Positions 42,423-54,199 of a stretch of DNA of 64,000 nt are shown here, in pieces. The translations under genes were made by a program, and so were the position numbers. Position 1 is the stretch's first letter, and each line of letters begins with the position of its first letter. Source of the DNA: Branchiostoma lanceolatum (taxonomy: Eukaryota > Chordata > Leptocardii > Amphioxiformes > Branchiostomatidae). Below the pieces are notes generated by a model, which saw only the letters and a program-made list of their open reading frames with translations, ran no database searches and was not told where the DNA came from. The stretch is from assembly GCF_035083965.1 (NCBI RefSeq), contig NC_089724.1:10968910-11032909 (forward strand), in the 5' to 3' direction.

Positions 42423-42762
42423 GTTTTGTAACAAGTTCGACGAGTCCACTCGAGTGTAGGAGTAACAATTTCTTACATAAAGTTAGATCCTACCCCAGTG
42501 CTCCTTTTTGTATAATGTATTTCATATATTTAGAATGAACAAACTCCGTAGATATCAATAGAAATATCAAAGTAGCATTATTTACGATCACCTGGTTCAA
42601 AAATATTCAGTACCCCACTTAGGTGAAATGGTATTGTTCACACTGTTGACCTCCCGTGACCTGCAGGTCAGCTGATCGATCACATGCCTTGCACGGTACC
42701 TGAGTTCCAGATCCGTGAACTTGTCTTTCCACTTTACTTACAGCTCGACTACCTGTGTAATC
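42423..42762. promoter_or_regulatory. shared divergent promoter SDHAF2/CTSC
   Basis: 340 bases separate two start codons on opposite strands, with no other gene between. It includes the 31-base segment 42663-42693 that occurs in exact reverse complement in CTSC intron 2. No TATA box is seen, which is common for such promoters. Regulation is inferred from layout only. Confidence 0.5.
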
Positions 42763-45700
42763 ATGGCACGGGGGACACTGTGGACCTTGTGCGGGCTTGC
42801 TGTGCTGCTGGTGCCGCTGGTTGTGGCCGACACGCCCGCTAACTGCACGTATGCAGACATGCTGGGGACCTGGAAGTTCAGTGTGAGCAAAGGAGGAAAC
42901 GACAAGACCCTGGACTGTACAGATCCTGGTGAGACTTTCCTCTTCCTCGTTTGAACGTTTGCAGGGCTCGAATTTACTCACCTGTTGCAACCTGCAAGTT
43001 CTAAAACGGTTTTGACATTGCAAAAGAAATTCAAAATATGAACAACTTCCAATTTGGTACTTAAAGATTGTTATATAATTAACGTCACTGTAATTCTTGC
43101 AACTTTTGCGGTTGTTTTATTTTCGCAAATACATGACTTGCACCGGGCTATGTGAATTTAGTACTGGTACTCAGGCTAGGCTTCACAGTTCAGTGAGTTC
43201 ACACAGGTATTACGGATCACATATTACAGAAAACAGAAACAAACCATTTCTTAACTGCTTAACATTCAAAGCACGCATTTAGTTGGGTACCTTCAGTGTA
43301 TAAGCCACCTGCTGCCGCCTGCAATTTCTAAAGCGGTTTTAAAATTGCAAAAGAAATTCAAAATATTAAACAACTTCCAATGTTGCACTGAAAGATTATA
43401 TATGCTGTAAATCTTTTTATTTTTCTGTCAGTGTGGCATTACACCGTAACGCCACAATGACAGAAAAAGGCTTATGCACAAGGCACCCAACTAAATGTGT
43501 GCTTTGAATGTTAAGCAGTTTACAACGGTTACACACCTTAAACGTAAGACTAGAACATCAGGTAATAAAATGCATCCAACAGTCTGTAATACCCATCAAT
43601 TCCCACCCAGGCCCAGCTACCAACACCATCACCGTGCAGTTCTCTCACTTCTCCACGGCAACTGTCATGTCATCTGATGGCTATAACTTCGACGTGAACG
43701 GATACTGGACCCTCATCTACAACCAAGGCTTTGAGTTCAGGTACTTCAGTTTCACAATTATGTGGATATAAGTTGAACCTGCAAATTATCCACAGGTACA
43801 TATTCAATAAGCCAATGAAATTATATGTAACTGAATACAGCAAATCATTAAATTATGTGTAACTGAATACAGTATGGCTATTGACAGGAACATCCTATGC
43901 AAGGCATGTGATCGATCAGCTGACCTGCTGTATTCAGTTACATATCATTGTTTGATTTGCATGTAGATTTTATGAGTTGACTGTAGCAGTATATATGTCA
44001 AACAATATAGACATTGACTTTGAAATTGATTTAGTTCCAATTTCCAAAAGTTCCTTTTAGAAATTAGACAGACCGTTTCATATTTATTTATTTCCCAGAT
44101 TATGATCATATGACAACTTGTTGATTTCTTGTCCTAACCCAGGGTGATGAACAGGAAGTTCTTTGCCTTCTTTAAGTGGAAGGGTGAGGGAAAGAACGTC
44201 ACCAGCATGTGTGGCGAGATCATGCCAGGTACGGCACAACTCAGGATCCTGTGCTGTTTTTTTGTGTGTGTCCTGTCTGTTTCTACAACCTCTTATGTAG
44301 GTGCAAGTGTTTGGGAATAGATCTGGATAGAAGTAATAGATACATGTATGCAAGGCAGCAGAGATGATTACAATTGAGTGAGATCAATGAGGTTTTATTT
44401 GGTGTCATTTTCCTGTAAGATAAAAAAGATATTACAATGTATTAAATAAAGAAATGCATGAGGTATATTTTCTTGAAAGATTCTGTACCGTCTTGCTACT
44501 GCTACCTTTTCTTCTGTAAATATGAATAAAAATAGAATGAACTGCTTAGGGTACAATTGTAGCTATAGGGTAGCAACATTGTTTGCTAAAGCATGAACCA
44601 GATAGCCACTGTGAAATGAAACACTGGGAAGACTGCAGTGCAAAAGATGCCAGTTTACCGGCCCACTCTCTATACCTCAATTTCCAGGTTGGTCACATGA
44701 TGTACTGGGGCATGACTGGGCTTGTTTCCAGGGGAGGCGGATCAAGCCGGAACAGAAACCACGGCAACCCACACCCGCTGTATACCAGTCAGAGGCCAAG
44801 GAAAGGTGAGGGCACAACACCTTCATCTTATTAAGTTATCACAACACCTTGGTAGGTTATCCACTGATGAGATCAAGGAGGTTATATAACCTCCTTGATG
44901 AGATTAAACATGCTGGGAACAAACATTTTTATATTTTTGGAAATCATATGGTAGAAGGAATATTGTGTAACCTATGGAACTGCAAAGACTTAAGTACATA
45001 AACTTACATTCTACACTCCTGTACAAAGGGTCATAATGCAATAGAAATGTTCTGGAGGTATTGTTTCATGTCTAAAAGGACAACAATGATTAGAACAAAC
45101 TATCCCTTCAGGCGTCTACAGCAGAACTACAAGACCAACCTGGACTTCATTGAGCAGATCAACGGTGCACAGTCCTCGTGGCGAGCGGGCGTGTACCCTG
45201 AGTACGAGAAGTTCACTCATGCGGACCTCATCAGGAGGGCTGGTGGCAGGAAGTCTGTGTTGCCCCAGTAAGTAGAAGGGAGGGGTAAAGGATGAGTGAA
45301 TCAAGGGGAGAGACTTACAGACTAGGCTAAGTTCTTAAAGTTGTGTTATACACAATGTATGTCGTTGATAATGTCAGATATTCTGAAGCTAGCTATTGCT
45401 CATCTTCAACTTACAGATCTTAATGTGGCCTGTATGTAATTGACTGTTGTTTGTCCATTTTGTTTACGTCTTTTCTGTCTCCGACAGCCGCCCCAGGCCT
45501 GCACCTGTTTCCGAGGAAACTCGTCTTGCTGCCTCCCAGCTGCCAGGGTCTTTTGATTGGAGGAAAGTGAGGGGACTGAACTTTGTGTCACCTGTCAGGA
45601 ACCAAGGTAAATCCTCTCTGTTGGCATCTGAGCAGCTGTATAAGGGTGCATTTTGGACATGGGAATGGTTCAATGTTACAGCCTCAAGGTTCTAGCCAGG

Positions 45701-48700
45701 ATTTTATCATAGTATGATGGTAATTGTGAGGTAGTGAAGCGACCAATCTGGGGGACGGTGTGATAGGTGAACTTGGTCCCTCCACAGCGAGGAGATTTTG
45801 AGAATATAGTAAAAAGTTGGTATTATAAAGGTACCAATGCTAAATGATTATTTTTAACTGCATAAAACGTGTGGCGTCGCGGTGGCATAGTGGCAGGGTG
45901 TTTAGCCCCAGAACCCAGAGATACCGGATTTGTTGTGCCGATGGGAAAGGCACTTTACACGACTTTCCCCACTTTATTCAGGTGAAAATGAGTACCTAGC
46001 TTCAGTTAGGGACGTCCCTTGGATAGGAGGTTAAATGGAGGTCCCGTGTTTGAGGAGAGCCATACCTCAAGCACGTTAAAGAACCCAACACACTTATCAA
46101 AAAGAGTTGGGGTCCTTCCTGGTGTGTGGATCATATAAATCTGTCCGGATATGCAGCATGTACTCTTCAGTACAAACCTGGTGTGTTACGCCTTGATGCG
46201 GTTTACCGGGTATGCAATACAAACAAACAAAACATCTTAAACATGTAAAACATACCATAAGAACTTATGAAAAGTAATCTGTGTTATTATGGTATCTGTC
46301 CATAGGGCAATGCGGCAGCTGTTATGCCTTTGGTTCTATGGGGATGCTGGAGGCCAGACTGCGTGTGCTGACCAACAACACACAGCAGGTTGTGCTGTCC
46401 CCACAGGAGATTGTCAGCTGTGGCAAATACTCACAAGGTGAGTGGAGAGACGGCTATGTGTGCTGTTTAGTAATGCACAACAAGTTGTGCTGTCACCACA
46501 TCAGATTTTCAACTGTCTGTGGCAAGTGCTCACAAAGTAGCTTTAAGGGACTTATTATTCAAAGCATAACATCTCTAAATAGCTGATCTTTCCGTGTTAC
46601 ATGTCCTGCTTTATTTGCTTTCCAACAATACACAGGCCTATATGTTTTTGCTTAGTCATGATATGGGAACATGTTGAGACCAGGACAGCAAATTTAGAAT
46701 ATGTCTGACGTTTCTCAGACATGACCTTGGCCATGTTTCAGGCTGTGAGGGAGGGTTCCCGTACCTGATTGCTGGGAAGTACGCTGAAGACTTTGGGGTG
46801 GTTCTGGAGGAATGCTATCCGTATGAGGGGAAGGACTCCACTTGTAAGGACACCTCCAAGTGTAGGCGTGGCTACGCTACAAACTACAGGTAAGAACAGC
46901 TCACATATACACTTCATTCTTCTCACAAGAAGCATGAAGAAATTAGAAAAAAAAAAACTCAAAATTTTCCTGAAAGTCAAGCCCTATTTTGAACTTTTCT
47001 TCCTCTGTTTTCTCAGACACAATCTGTGGGTTATCTATATTAAAGTAAGAATACATAATAATCCACTACGCTACGTGGATGTTATCATGACGTCTCTTAC
47101 AATATTACCACATGTGGAATGAAGGATCATTTTGTGGGAATCAAACTTTGAACATCATTGAATTTTATAGCTATGAAAAGTGCAGAAAAGATATTACAGC
47201 AACTAAATTTTCAGGCTGCAAAAAACAAACAAAAAATGTTAATTCCCACAAAATTTTCTTTCTTCCAGATACATTGGGGGTTTCTATGGAGGCTGCAACG
47301 AAGAGCTTATGAAACTAGAACTAGTGAAAGGAGGGCCGATTGCAGTTTCGTTTGAAGTTTATAATGACTTCCTACATTACAAAGGTGGCATTTACCGCTA
47401 CACTGGACTGAGCGACCCATTCAACCCATTCCAAATCACCAATCATGTTGTCGTGGTTGTAGGGTTTGGCACCGAAGAGTCGACCGGAGAAAAATTCTGG
47501 ATTGTGAAAAACAGCTGGGGGCCCAAGTGGGGGGAGGAGGGGTTTTTCAGGATCCTGAGGGGTGCTGATGAGTGTGGGTTGGAGAGTATTGCAGTGGCTG
47601 TAGACCCCATTCCCCTAATGTCCTAGATCTGTATGGTACTGTGCAAAGAGATTTGCCATGTGTGCCTTCCCTACCATTGTAAATCACAGTCTACTGGCTG
47701 TAGGACAACATTTTTGTTTTATTACACTACCGATAATGCAGAGTGCCAAAAACGTTTTAGCAACATATTTAGTAGAAGACCATTTTTGAATTACATGTAT
47801 GGCCACAGCAAGTAAATTTTATGGATGACATCCTCCGCAGACTCCAAAATTAATGAGAAAGGGCAAAAAAAAAACAAGGCGGGCCAAAAAAAACAAGATT
47901 CCTATATTTTCAAATTTTGAGATCATAAGTCTTGTTAAACAAGAATTGATGCGACAAAATATGATATCAACAGGTCTTTTATTCCTGTATTCAACCAATG
48001 AGGTTTCATATATAATATAAAACCTCCTTGATTTAATGTGAACATGTCCTTGTAGATGTGTATACATCTCAATAGACTAACTACAACAAATGCAGAAAAG
48101 AGCTTGTTGTACCATCATCTGAAGCAACTACACTGGGAATTCATATGCGATGAAACACCTTGTGTATACAGCTCAATTATCTAGACCCCCCCCCCCCCCC
48201 CATTATTTATATAATGTCCTTGCTAGAACAAATGCAGAAAACAGCTTGTTATTATACCATCATGGGCAGGAAATGCATACCTTGGGTATTCATATGCAAT
48301 GAAACACCTTAGACTGTCAACGTTTACGACATATTTGCCAATTTTTGGCAAGTTGACCACCGTCGAAGGGCAATGAAATTTCTTGTTTTTTATTTCGAAA
48401 TAAGGCGAAAATTAATGAGCGCGCTGATGTCATCCATAAAGATTACTTGCTGTGGCCTATAGTGACTTTTAGTGTCCATACCGGTATTGCTTGTCTGCAA
48501 GGGGGATGACAAAAAAGTTTCTGAACATTACTGCTACTGATTGTAGATTTAAGTAACAGTTGATAGACAGTTCTATCTTTATTACAGCCGTCCATAACCA
48601 AAGAATGCACTCAATGGAATGTAAATTTTTTGCTGCAATCTTTGGGAACTGGTTGCCAAGTTGCAGTGTTGCAATGATCACTGATTCACTGTTACAAAGA

Positions 48701-49400
48701 ATTTTAACACTTTTGACTCAGCAAGACCACATATTGAAATAAACAGTTGAAAATAAGTTTTGTACTGTGCTGTTGATTTTATTTGTCTTACTCTACTTTA
48801 TTAGCCAGATCGTTGATCCATAGACAGTAGAAAACTGTGCTTCTGATAAAGGCTACAGGGAGCTCATTGTTTAATCTATTTTTTGTATGTGATATGTACA
48901 TTGTATGGACTAGTAGTCCACTGTATTCTGGTGCTGTAGTGGCCTGGACACTTTTCTTTCTTTTTGTAGTTTTCTTTCTGACCATAACGGTATTGTATGG
49001 ACTACGTCTTCTTTACGATGATTCTGACCCTTTCCCACCCAGGTACGTAGGCGGGTTCTACGGCGGCTGTAATGAGGAGCTGATGCAACTGGAGCTGGTG
49101 AAGAACGGCCCGATGGCCGTGGCCTTCGAGGTCTACAACGACTTCATGCACTACAAGGGAGGCATCTACGAGCACACCGAACTCAGCGACCCCTTCAACC
49201 CATTCGAAATCACCAACCACGCCGTGCTGCTGGTGGGGTACGGGACGGACCCCGAAACCGGCGCCAAGTTCTGGACCGTGAAGAACAGCTGGGGGGACAC
49301 GTGGGGGGAGGAGGGGTACTTCCGCATCCGCAGGGGCACGGACGAGTGTGCCATCGAGAGCATCGCTGTGGCTGCTGACCCAATCCCCCTCATGTCCTAG
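42763..49400 (+). CDS. CTSC: cathepsin C (dipeptidyl peptidase 1) with two alternative terminal exons
   Basis: Lysosomal papain-family (C1A) enzyme that removes N-terminal dipeptides and activates granule proteases. Exons: 42763-42928, 43611-43740, 44143-44228, 44688-44805, 45112-45267, 45488-45606, 46306-46437, 46742-46889, then either 47269-47626 (9a) or 49043-49400 (9b); 470 residues with either. Signal peptide [22 protein letters not shown], exclusion domain starting [17 protein letters not shown], catalytic start LPGSFDWR, active-site QCGSCYAF (Cys near 264). The His (TNHAV or TNHVV) and Asn (VKNSWG) are on exon 9. Exons 9a and 9b are each 358 bases, enter in the same phase behind good acceptors, and differ at about 27 of 118 residues. 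9b is closer to vertebrate CTSC and much more GC-rich. The start at 42763 is chosen over an in-frame upstream codon because it begins the signal peptide. Confidence 0.95.
42963..43540. repeat. nested direct and inverted repeats in CTSC intron 1
   Basis: About 80 bases (CTAAAACGGTTTTGACATTGC, AAGAAATTCAAAATAT) at 42990-43070 recur directly at about 43320-43400. About 48 bases at 43257-43305 (CTGCTTAACATTCAAAGCACG) recur inverted at 43470-43518. Probably a composite of a non-autonomous transposon. Confidence 0.7.
43820..43950. repeat. foldback repeat in CTSC intron 2
   Basis: TATGTAACTGAATACAGCA near 43825 faces TGCTGTATTCAGTTACATAT at 43927, with a further direct copy between. The inner part carries the 31-base segment shared with the CTSC promoter. 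Confidence 0.7.
45871..46232 (+). mobile_element. tRNA-type SINE
   Basis: Starts GTGGCGTCGCGGTGGCATAG, containing an A-box-like GGCATAGTGG, has a long body and ends in a TATGCAATACAAACAAACAA tail. It lies in CTSC intron 6. A 3' fragment of the same family is at 38272-38330. The family name is not certain. Confidence 0.7.
47269..47626 (+). other. CTSC: CTSC terminal exon 9a
   Basis: Encodes [19 protein letters not shown] to DPIPLMS and stop. Acceptor TTTCTTTCTTCCAG. The active-site His is in [11 protein letters not shown] and Asn in IVKNSWG. More divergent from vertebrate CTSC than 9b (for example [11 protein letters not shown] for [11 protein letters not shown]). No AATAAA is seen until 48738, so its 3' end would run through the transposon at 47801-48457. 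Confidence 0.9.
47801..48457. mobile_element. non-autonomous DNA transposon, 657 bp
   Basis: Perfect outer termini GGCCACAGCAAGTAA at both ends (inverted), extending to about 32 bases of similar TIR ending GATGACATC, flanked by TAT on both sides. No coding capacity. It lies between CTSC exons 9a and 9b. A fragment of the same family is at 23110-23367. Confidence 0.85.
48738..48743 (+). terminator. CTSC: candidate poly(A) signal for CTSC exon 9a
   Basis: AATAAA 1.1 kb past the 9a stop and 300 bases before exon 9b: the only clear hexamer in the interval. Confidence 0.4.
49043..49400 (+). other. CTSC: CTSC terminal exon 9b
   Basis: Encodes [19 protein letters not shown] to DPIPLMS and stop, with [11 protein letters not shown] and VKNSWG. 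Acceptor CCCTTTCCCACCCAG. High GC, unlike its 3' flank and unlike 9a. No other CTSC-like exon lies between 9a and 9b, so this is an exon duplication and not a second gene. Confidence 0.9.
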
Positions 49401-50597
49401 AGGGCTGGTGTGTTCCACTTGTCTCAGAGTGGTGTGTTCCACTGTTTCTCAGAGTGGTGTGTTCCACTGTGTCTCAGAGATTGTCAGTACTAAAAGCAGG
49501 CATATATTTTCCATTTTCTTAATAGATCTCTTTAAAGTGGATTTGCTATTGTTTGGTCATATGATTCAGAACAAGGCAGATTTTTGTGCACTCTGTTTAA
49601 TAGCAGCACAGTTATGCTTTAATGTTTTTCACACTTGTTTGTAGATGTTCTGTTGTCAGGGTCTGAGGACCAACACTTAAAAAGACATTCTGCTGGCTGT
49701 AATTTTTCTGCAGAATAACTCATGGGCAAAAGGAATTCATGATACTGTATTCTTTATCAGGTGTAAAATTACTGTCATTATCTTGCTGAATTGCACATAT
49801 TTTACACAGATTGGTTTTGCTCTCTTTGTCAATGACATTCATTTTCCATTCTGTAAATTTTAATCAATATATATGACAATCATTACACGGTGATGATGTA
49901 AAAATACTGTCCGAAAGAGTCAGTTTACTGCATGAAGGAGATGGAAAGTGTACTTAAAAAACGAGGATGTGAATCTTAAACTGCAGCTGCTATTGCATAC
50001 AAAATAAAGCGTCAAGGTTCCCTAGTAAGCAGCATCTGTGTCTTTTTTTGTGGGTTGCACACACACACGCACAAACAAACACATGCACACACACACACAC
50101 ACACACACCATATATTCGTGAACATGCATGCACAAACACACTTCTTCTCCAATGGTACTGCATACATCAATTACACAGTATGAGAAAGTAAATTTATCAA
50201 TGGACAATAAAACAGCTCTGAGTCAAAATTGGGCTTCAAAACGAAATCTTGCAATTTATTCAATGAATTCGAAACTGCATCTGTGATCTGTAACATTCTT
50301 TTTACTCAAGACTTCGACATATTTCAAATGATTTTGCTCCCAATCTCGTCAGTGTGAAACTTCTCGACATTCATCAAAAGTTCTATTTCTAGTGGAATCA
50401 AATGCAATTCAATTACATGTCATATTCTTTATTAACGGAAAAGATGCAAAATGGACACTGACAATAACTGGACTATGACATGACTAGACGTACAATGTAG
50501 ATTTACCCGGTAGCAATCTACGAAGAATTTCCCGAATTGCACTTCTGTGGTTCGCGCTAGGCGTCGCTTCGGTGCTGTAAGTTGTTTGAGGCCGCCA
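49401..50597. other. 3' flank of CTSC
   Basis: Contains AATAAA at 50003-50008, the likely poly(A) signal for exon 9b, three tandem copies of GTGGTGTGTTCCACTG-like sequence just past the stop (49410-49470), and a short CA repeat at 50058-50110. No gene. Confidence 0.5.
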
Positions 50598-53500
50598 GGT
50601 CAACTTTTGCGGCGCGGTGTAACAATCGACTTTACGTCGGGACGGTTGCTACCACCGCACCGCATATTCAACCTGCGGATAACGGAGCCGGAACGGGGCG
50701 GAGTTGGTGTGCTACCTTTGCGCCAACCCTGGAATGATACAAAACTTTCAGTACATTCTGGTTTAATAATAACGATTTTCATTCTTATTTGGCACTCAAG
50801 AAACAAATTACTGAAAGAAAAAGATTCATGAAAGTCACTGTGGCTGTCAATAAAAACATTAACTAGCTGGTGACTAGTTAACTAGCGTCAAATAGCTAGT
50901 GATATGTTAGCATGCATAATCCTCCTCTGTTTTGCCGTAATTACTTCTTTCAATGTCAAAACTTTTTACTGAAGGTTTCTCATTATCATATTTGAGCTAT
51001 ACTGATATTTAACGTTACTGCCAAAGCTTGGTATATTACGAAACCTCGTAAGCGGATAGACAGTACGTAGTCACAACATGCATAAAATCATTTTTCTTAT
51101 TGCACAAAATCGTACGTGGTGTTGTAATTTGAAAGTTGTCAATGTTACAAAAACTAGATTTGGCCTAGGCACTTATGTTTGTTAGGTTTCTCACTCGGCC
51201 TAGGCACATACTATCAGGCAGACAGGCATATTTGTTCACTCTTCAACATGTTTCTCCTACTTTGGTCACTATATTTTGCAGTGCGGTGGTTGTTAGTGAA
51301 ATGATCAGTTGTATTAACTTGACAACTTCCCTGGTAGCTGTGACGATCCGGTGTCCTTTGGTCCAGCGGTGGGTGCGCGGCGGTGTCCAGGTGCGGACAG
51401 GTGTTCCTGCGGGCACCTGTTGCCGGGTGACTGGCACTCGGGATGCCGCTCTGGGGTGGGCGCGACTGCTTTCCTCGGTCTCCGACCTGGAATGAAAAAG
51501 GCAATATTACAATGAGTATAATAATAAGTAAGCATTGAAAAACAGAAGTAAAAGAATTATTTGGTACTGTAATGTTTATCAAAATCACTGGTGAAGAAGT
51601 ACACAAAACATAACTTACCAAACAGGTCTTGTAAGGTGGCCGCGGTCGGATCAGTTTGTTGTTGACGGTTGTCGCTGCGCAGCTTCCCTCGACGTTGCGT
51701 GCGGTTTGGTATTGCGGGAAGACCGGTCTTTGCGCGGGTTTGTGATGACTGGTACACGGGGCTGCGTCGTCTTGTAGGTGGTCAGGCCACGTGCCGTTGA
51801 TGGTCGGTAGTTTGCCGTGTTCTGCCCCGCCGGTGTTTGTACTCCCGCCCCGATACCGGTACTCAGTCAATGGGGAAGACGACGGCGGTGAGATTCTGCT
51901 TCGAGGTTACCTCTGTCCATTTTCTGTCACCCATTACACTATTATTGAAGATGCTTATCGTGTTTGGAATCGTTGGGAAGTCTCAAAAGTTTTCGTATCG
52001 ATTGATCTAGTGGTCGATAGTGACGGGGCCTCGCGTCGCAGCTCGTCCCTGTCCTCCCGCATGGGCACCGCTGCCCTCCCACTCGTCGGGCGATCGCCGT
52101 CGCTGCGTCGTCCTTTGCTGATTTAGACGCTTCCTGACGGAGAGGAGGTTGGGCGGGCAGGTTTCACCCGGGTAGCAGGTACAGAACACGTCCCCGGGCG
52201 CGTCACTGTCCGCACGACGCCGACCGAACGCCAGGTCTCCGCCGTCGTCTGACGATTGCCGCGTGGCACCTCCTACATATAGCCCTCCAGATCCGGGTGA
52301 TGTCATCCTCTGTAGCATCCGCCTTGTAGGGACACCTGCATCATATGATCCACACGTGGACGGATCTACCTGATCTCCATATCCTGCAATAAATCTGATG
52401 AAAGGATAAAAGAAGATCCCTTTCAAAAGTTTACACGCAGAACTTATAAACACAAACAATTCTGAAGTTCTCCCATTTTTTACTTAAAATACACTTGATG
52501 TAGCAGATGTAAGTCTACCTTTGCAGACAGATTATGACCTGGACACTTCAAGTAATAGATATAAGAAGTTCTGACATTAGGGTTATGGGAGGTCTAACCT
52601 TTCGTCTGCTCCATGGCAAGGCTTGAAATTTTGCCAATAGATATCTAGTAGTCAGTGGCAATCATGGTAGGTTTACCTCTGGTATGCATTTACTGGTAGA
52701 CCTTTGTCAGTGGTAGAGTGAGATGAGTTTGAGGGCAATTTTTCTACAGTCAATACGTTTTTGTCATTTTTGGATAACTGAAACGTAGACATGGTAGATG
52801 TATCAAAGAACAAAGCTACCTCCAGTCAGACATCCAGTGCCCTTTGTCTCGTTTAGGGATGCTCCCCCATGCTTGCAAATAATGTTGTTTTGGGAAAACA
52901 AGGAACAGTTGAATACAGACCGAGGGTATGTTCATGCATGGTTTGTATATGTTTGGGATTTTTTGAAAGAGGGTTTTGAAGTCTACAATTGTACTCCAAC
53001 CACTAGTACTGTTATTAGTTTTGTAGCTGATTCATTACGTTCCCATGCATATGTAATTCGGAGAATTCGTAAAGACAGAGTTTGAATCTTAGAAGGAGGC
53101 TTTTCGTCAAAGTGACTCAGAATTACGACCCAGATGCAGATGAAATGGCAAAATTGTCCGCAGACGAAAAAAATACTATTTTAGGAACAATAATGCGAAA
53201 ATGCCTGGATCCTATTCAACTATTGAACTCAACTATCGATCACAGCTATTATTAGATGATGTTTTATTACCCCCCATCCCATCAACAGGTGCCACATGTC
53301 CTTTAAGAAGTTTAACGCTAACTTTAAAGATGTTAACGATTTGTATCAATCACCACCTTTTCAACCAGAAGTAGGATGACAAGACTCCGTACAAGAATGT
53401 CCAAGTTTTCTGTTGTCAAAACAAAAAGCCTGCATGGGATGATGGTGAAGCATGACTTTACCCGCACTACAGGTGGGGCACAGGAATGCCCCTCAGGCTG

Positions 53501-54050
53501 AGGTATAATGAGAACGTTTGGACTGTCTGGTCGCACGAACTTCGCGCCTGTTCTAGGAAAAAAGTCGACATCTTAAATCACTCATTAGAATTGATATAGA
53601 GGTAAATTTGTCACCAAAATAGATCTAACGCACAGTGGATCTAACTTTATATTGTGATCCGACGTGCTGGGCAGTTCAACTTGGAGAAAATGGTTGCTTT
53701 ATGAGGATTCAAACATGTGTACGCCCATCCAGTCCTATTGACGTCGGGTGTGTTGTTGCCCTATACGTTCGTTTAAAATCTTCAAGGATTGCAATGGAGT
53801 AAGAACGCTTTCTGCGCTTCTTTAGTGCCCCCTCCTCCCTGTCAAACCTTTCCGCATGATCGGATCGAGCACATGTCAGTTAAAGTTTGGGTCTGGCTTT
53901 TCACCATGGGTTGAAAACAACAGAGAAGTGTACACTTAAACCATATATTCTTGAAGATATAAGTCGGCTTCTTAAGAAACAAGTTTGCCGGTAAACTCAC
54001 CACGCTTCAGACGATAGTCTGCTGTCGCGTTTTTCCGCCGTCGGCGCCAT
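50598..54050 (-). CDS. unidentified gene, tentative minus-strand exons
   Basis: Several GC-rich islands in AT-rich DNA look like exons on the minus strand. They are about 54003-54050 (ATG, MAPTAEKRDSRLSSEAW, good donor GTGAGT), about 52007-52385 (acidic and Arg-rich, with DVFCTCYPGETCPPN), about 51619-51905 (ends PRPPYKTCL at a consensus donor GTAAGT), about 51220-51488 (acceptor CATTCCAG) and about 50598-50732 (acceptor CATTCCAG, ends TPRRKS and stop). The 51.9-51.2 kb exons join in frame, but phases do not close cleanly from the ATG exon to the next island, so the model is incomplete. The protein would be basic and low in structure. No family is recognised. The start region 54050-54200 is GC-rich and may be its promoter. 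Confidence 0.3.
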
Positions 54051-54199
54051 GAAACGCCGCTGGGGCGTCCTTCTGCGCATGCTCTGTCGTGAGAGAATGT
54101 CGGGCAGGCGGATGTCACCACGCCTGCGTGATCACGGCATGCTGGGCGAGGCAGAGGGCACTGTCGGCAGTGTTGTGCCCAATACTGCGCTGTTTGGAG

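Noticed and set aside
42715-42762. Upstream extension of the CTSC start
   Set aside because: The extra residues would precede the signal peptide. The ATG at 42763 gives a normal signal sequence like that of vertebrate CTSC.
47627-49042. A second, separate CTSC gene ending in exon 9b
   Set aside because: No other CTSC-like exons lie between 9a and 9b; only a transposon and AT-rich DNA. Exon duplication is simpler.
49002-49442. 146-codon minus frame over CTSC exon 9b
   Set aside because: Antisense shadow of a GC-rich exon; no independent support.
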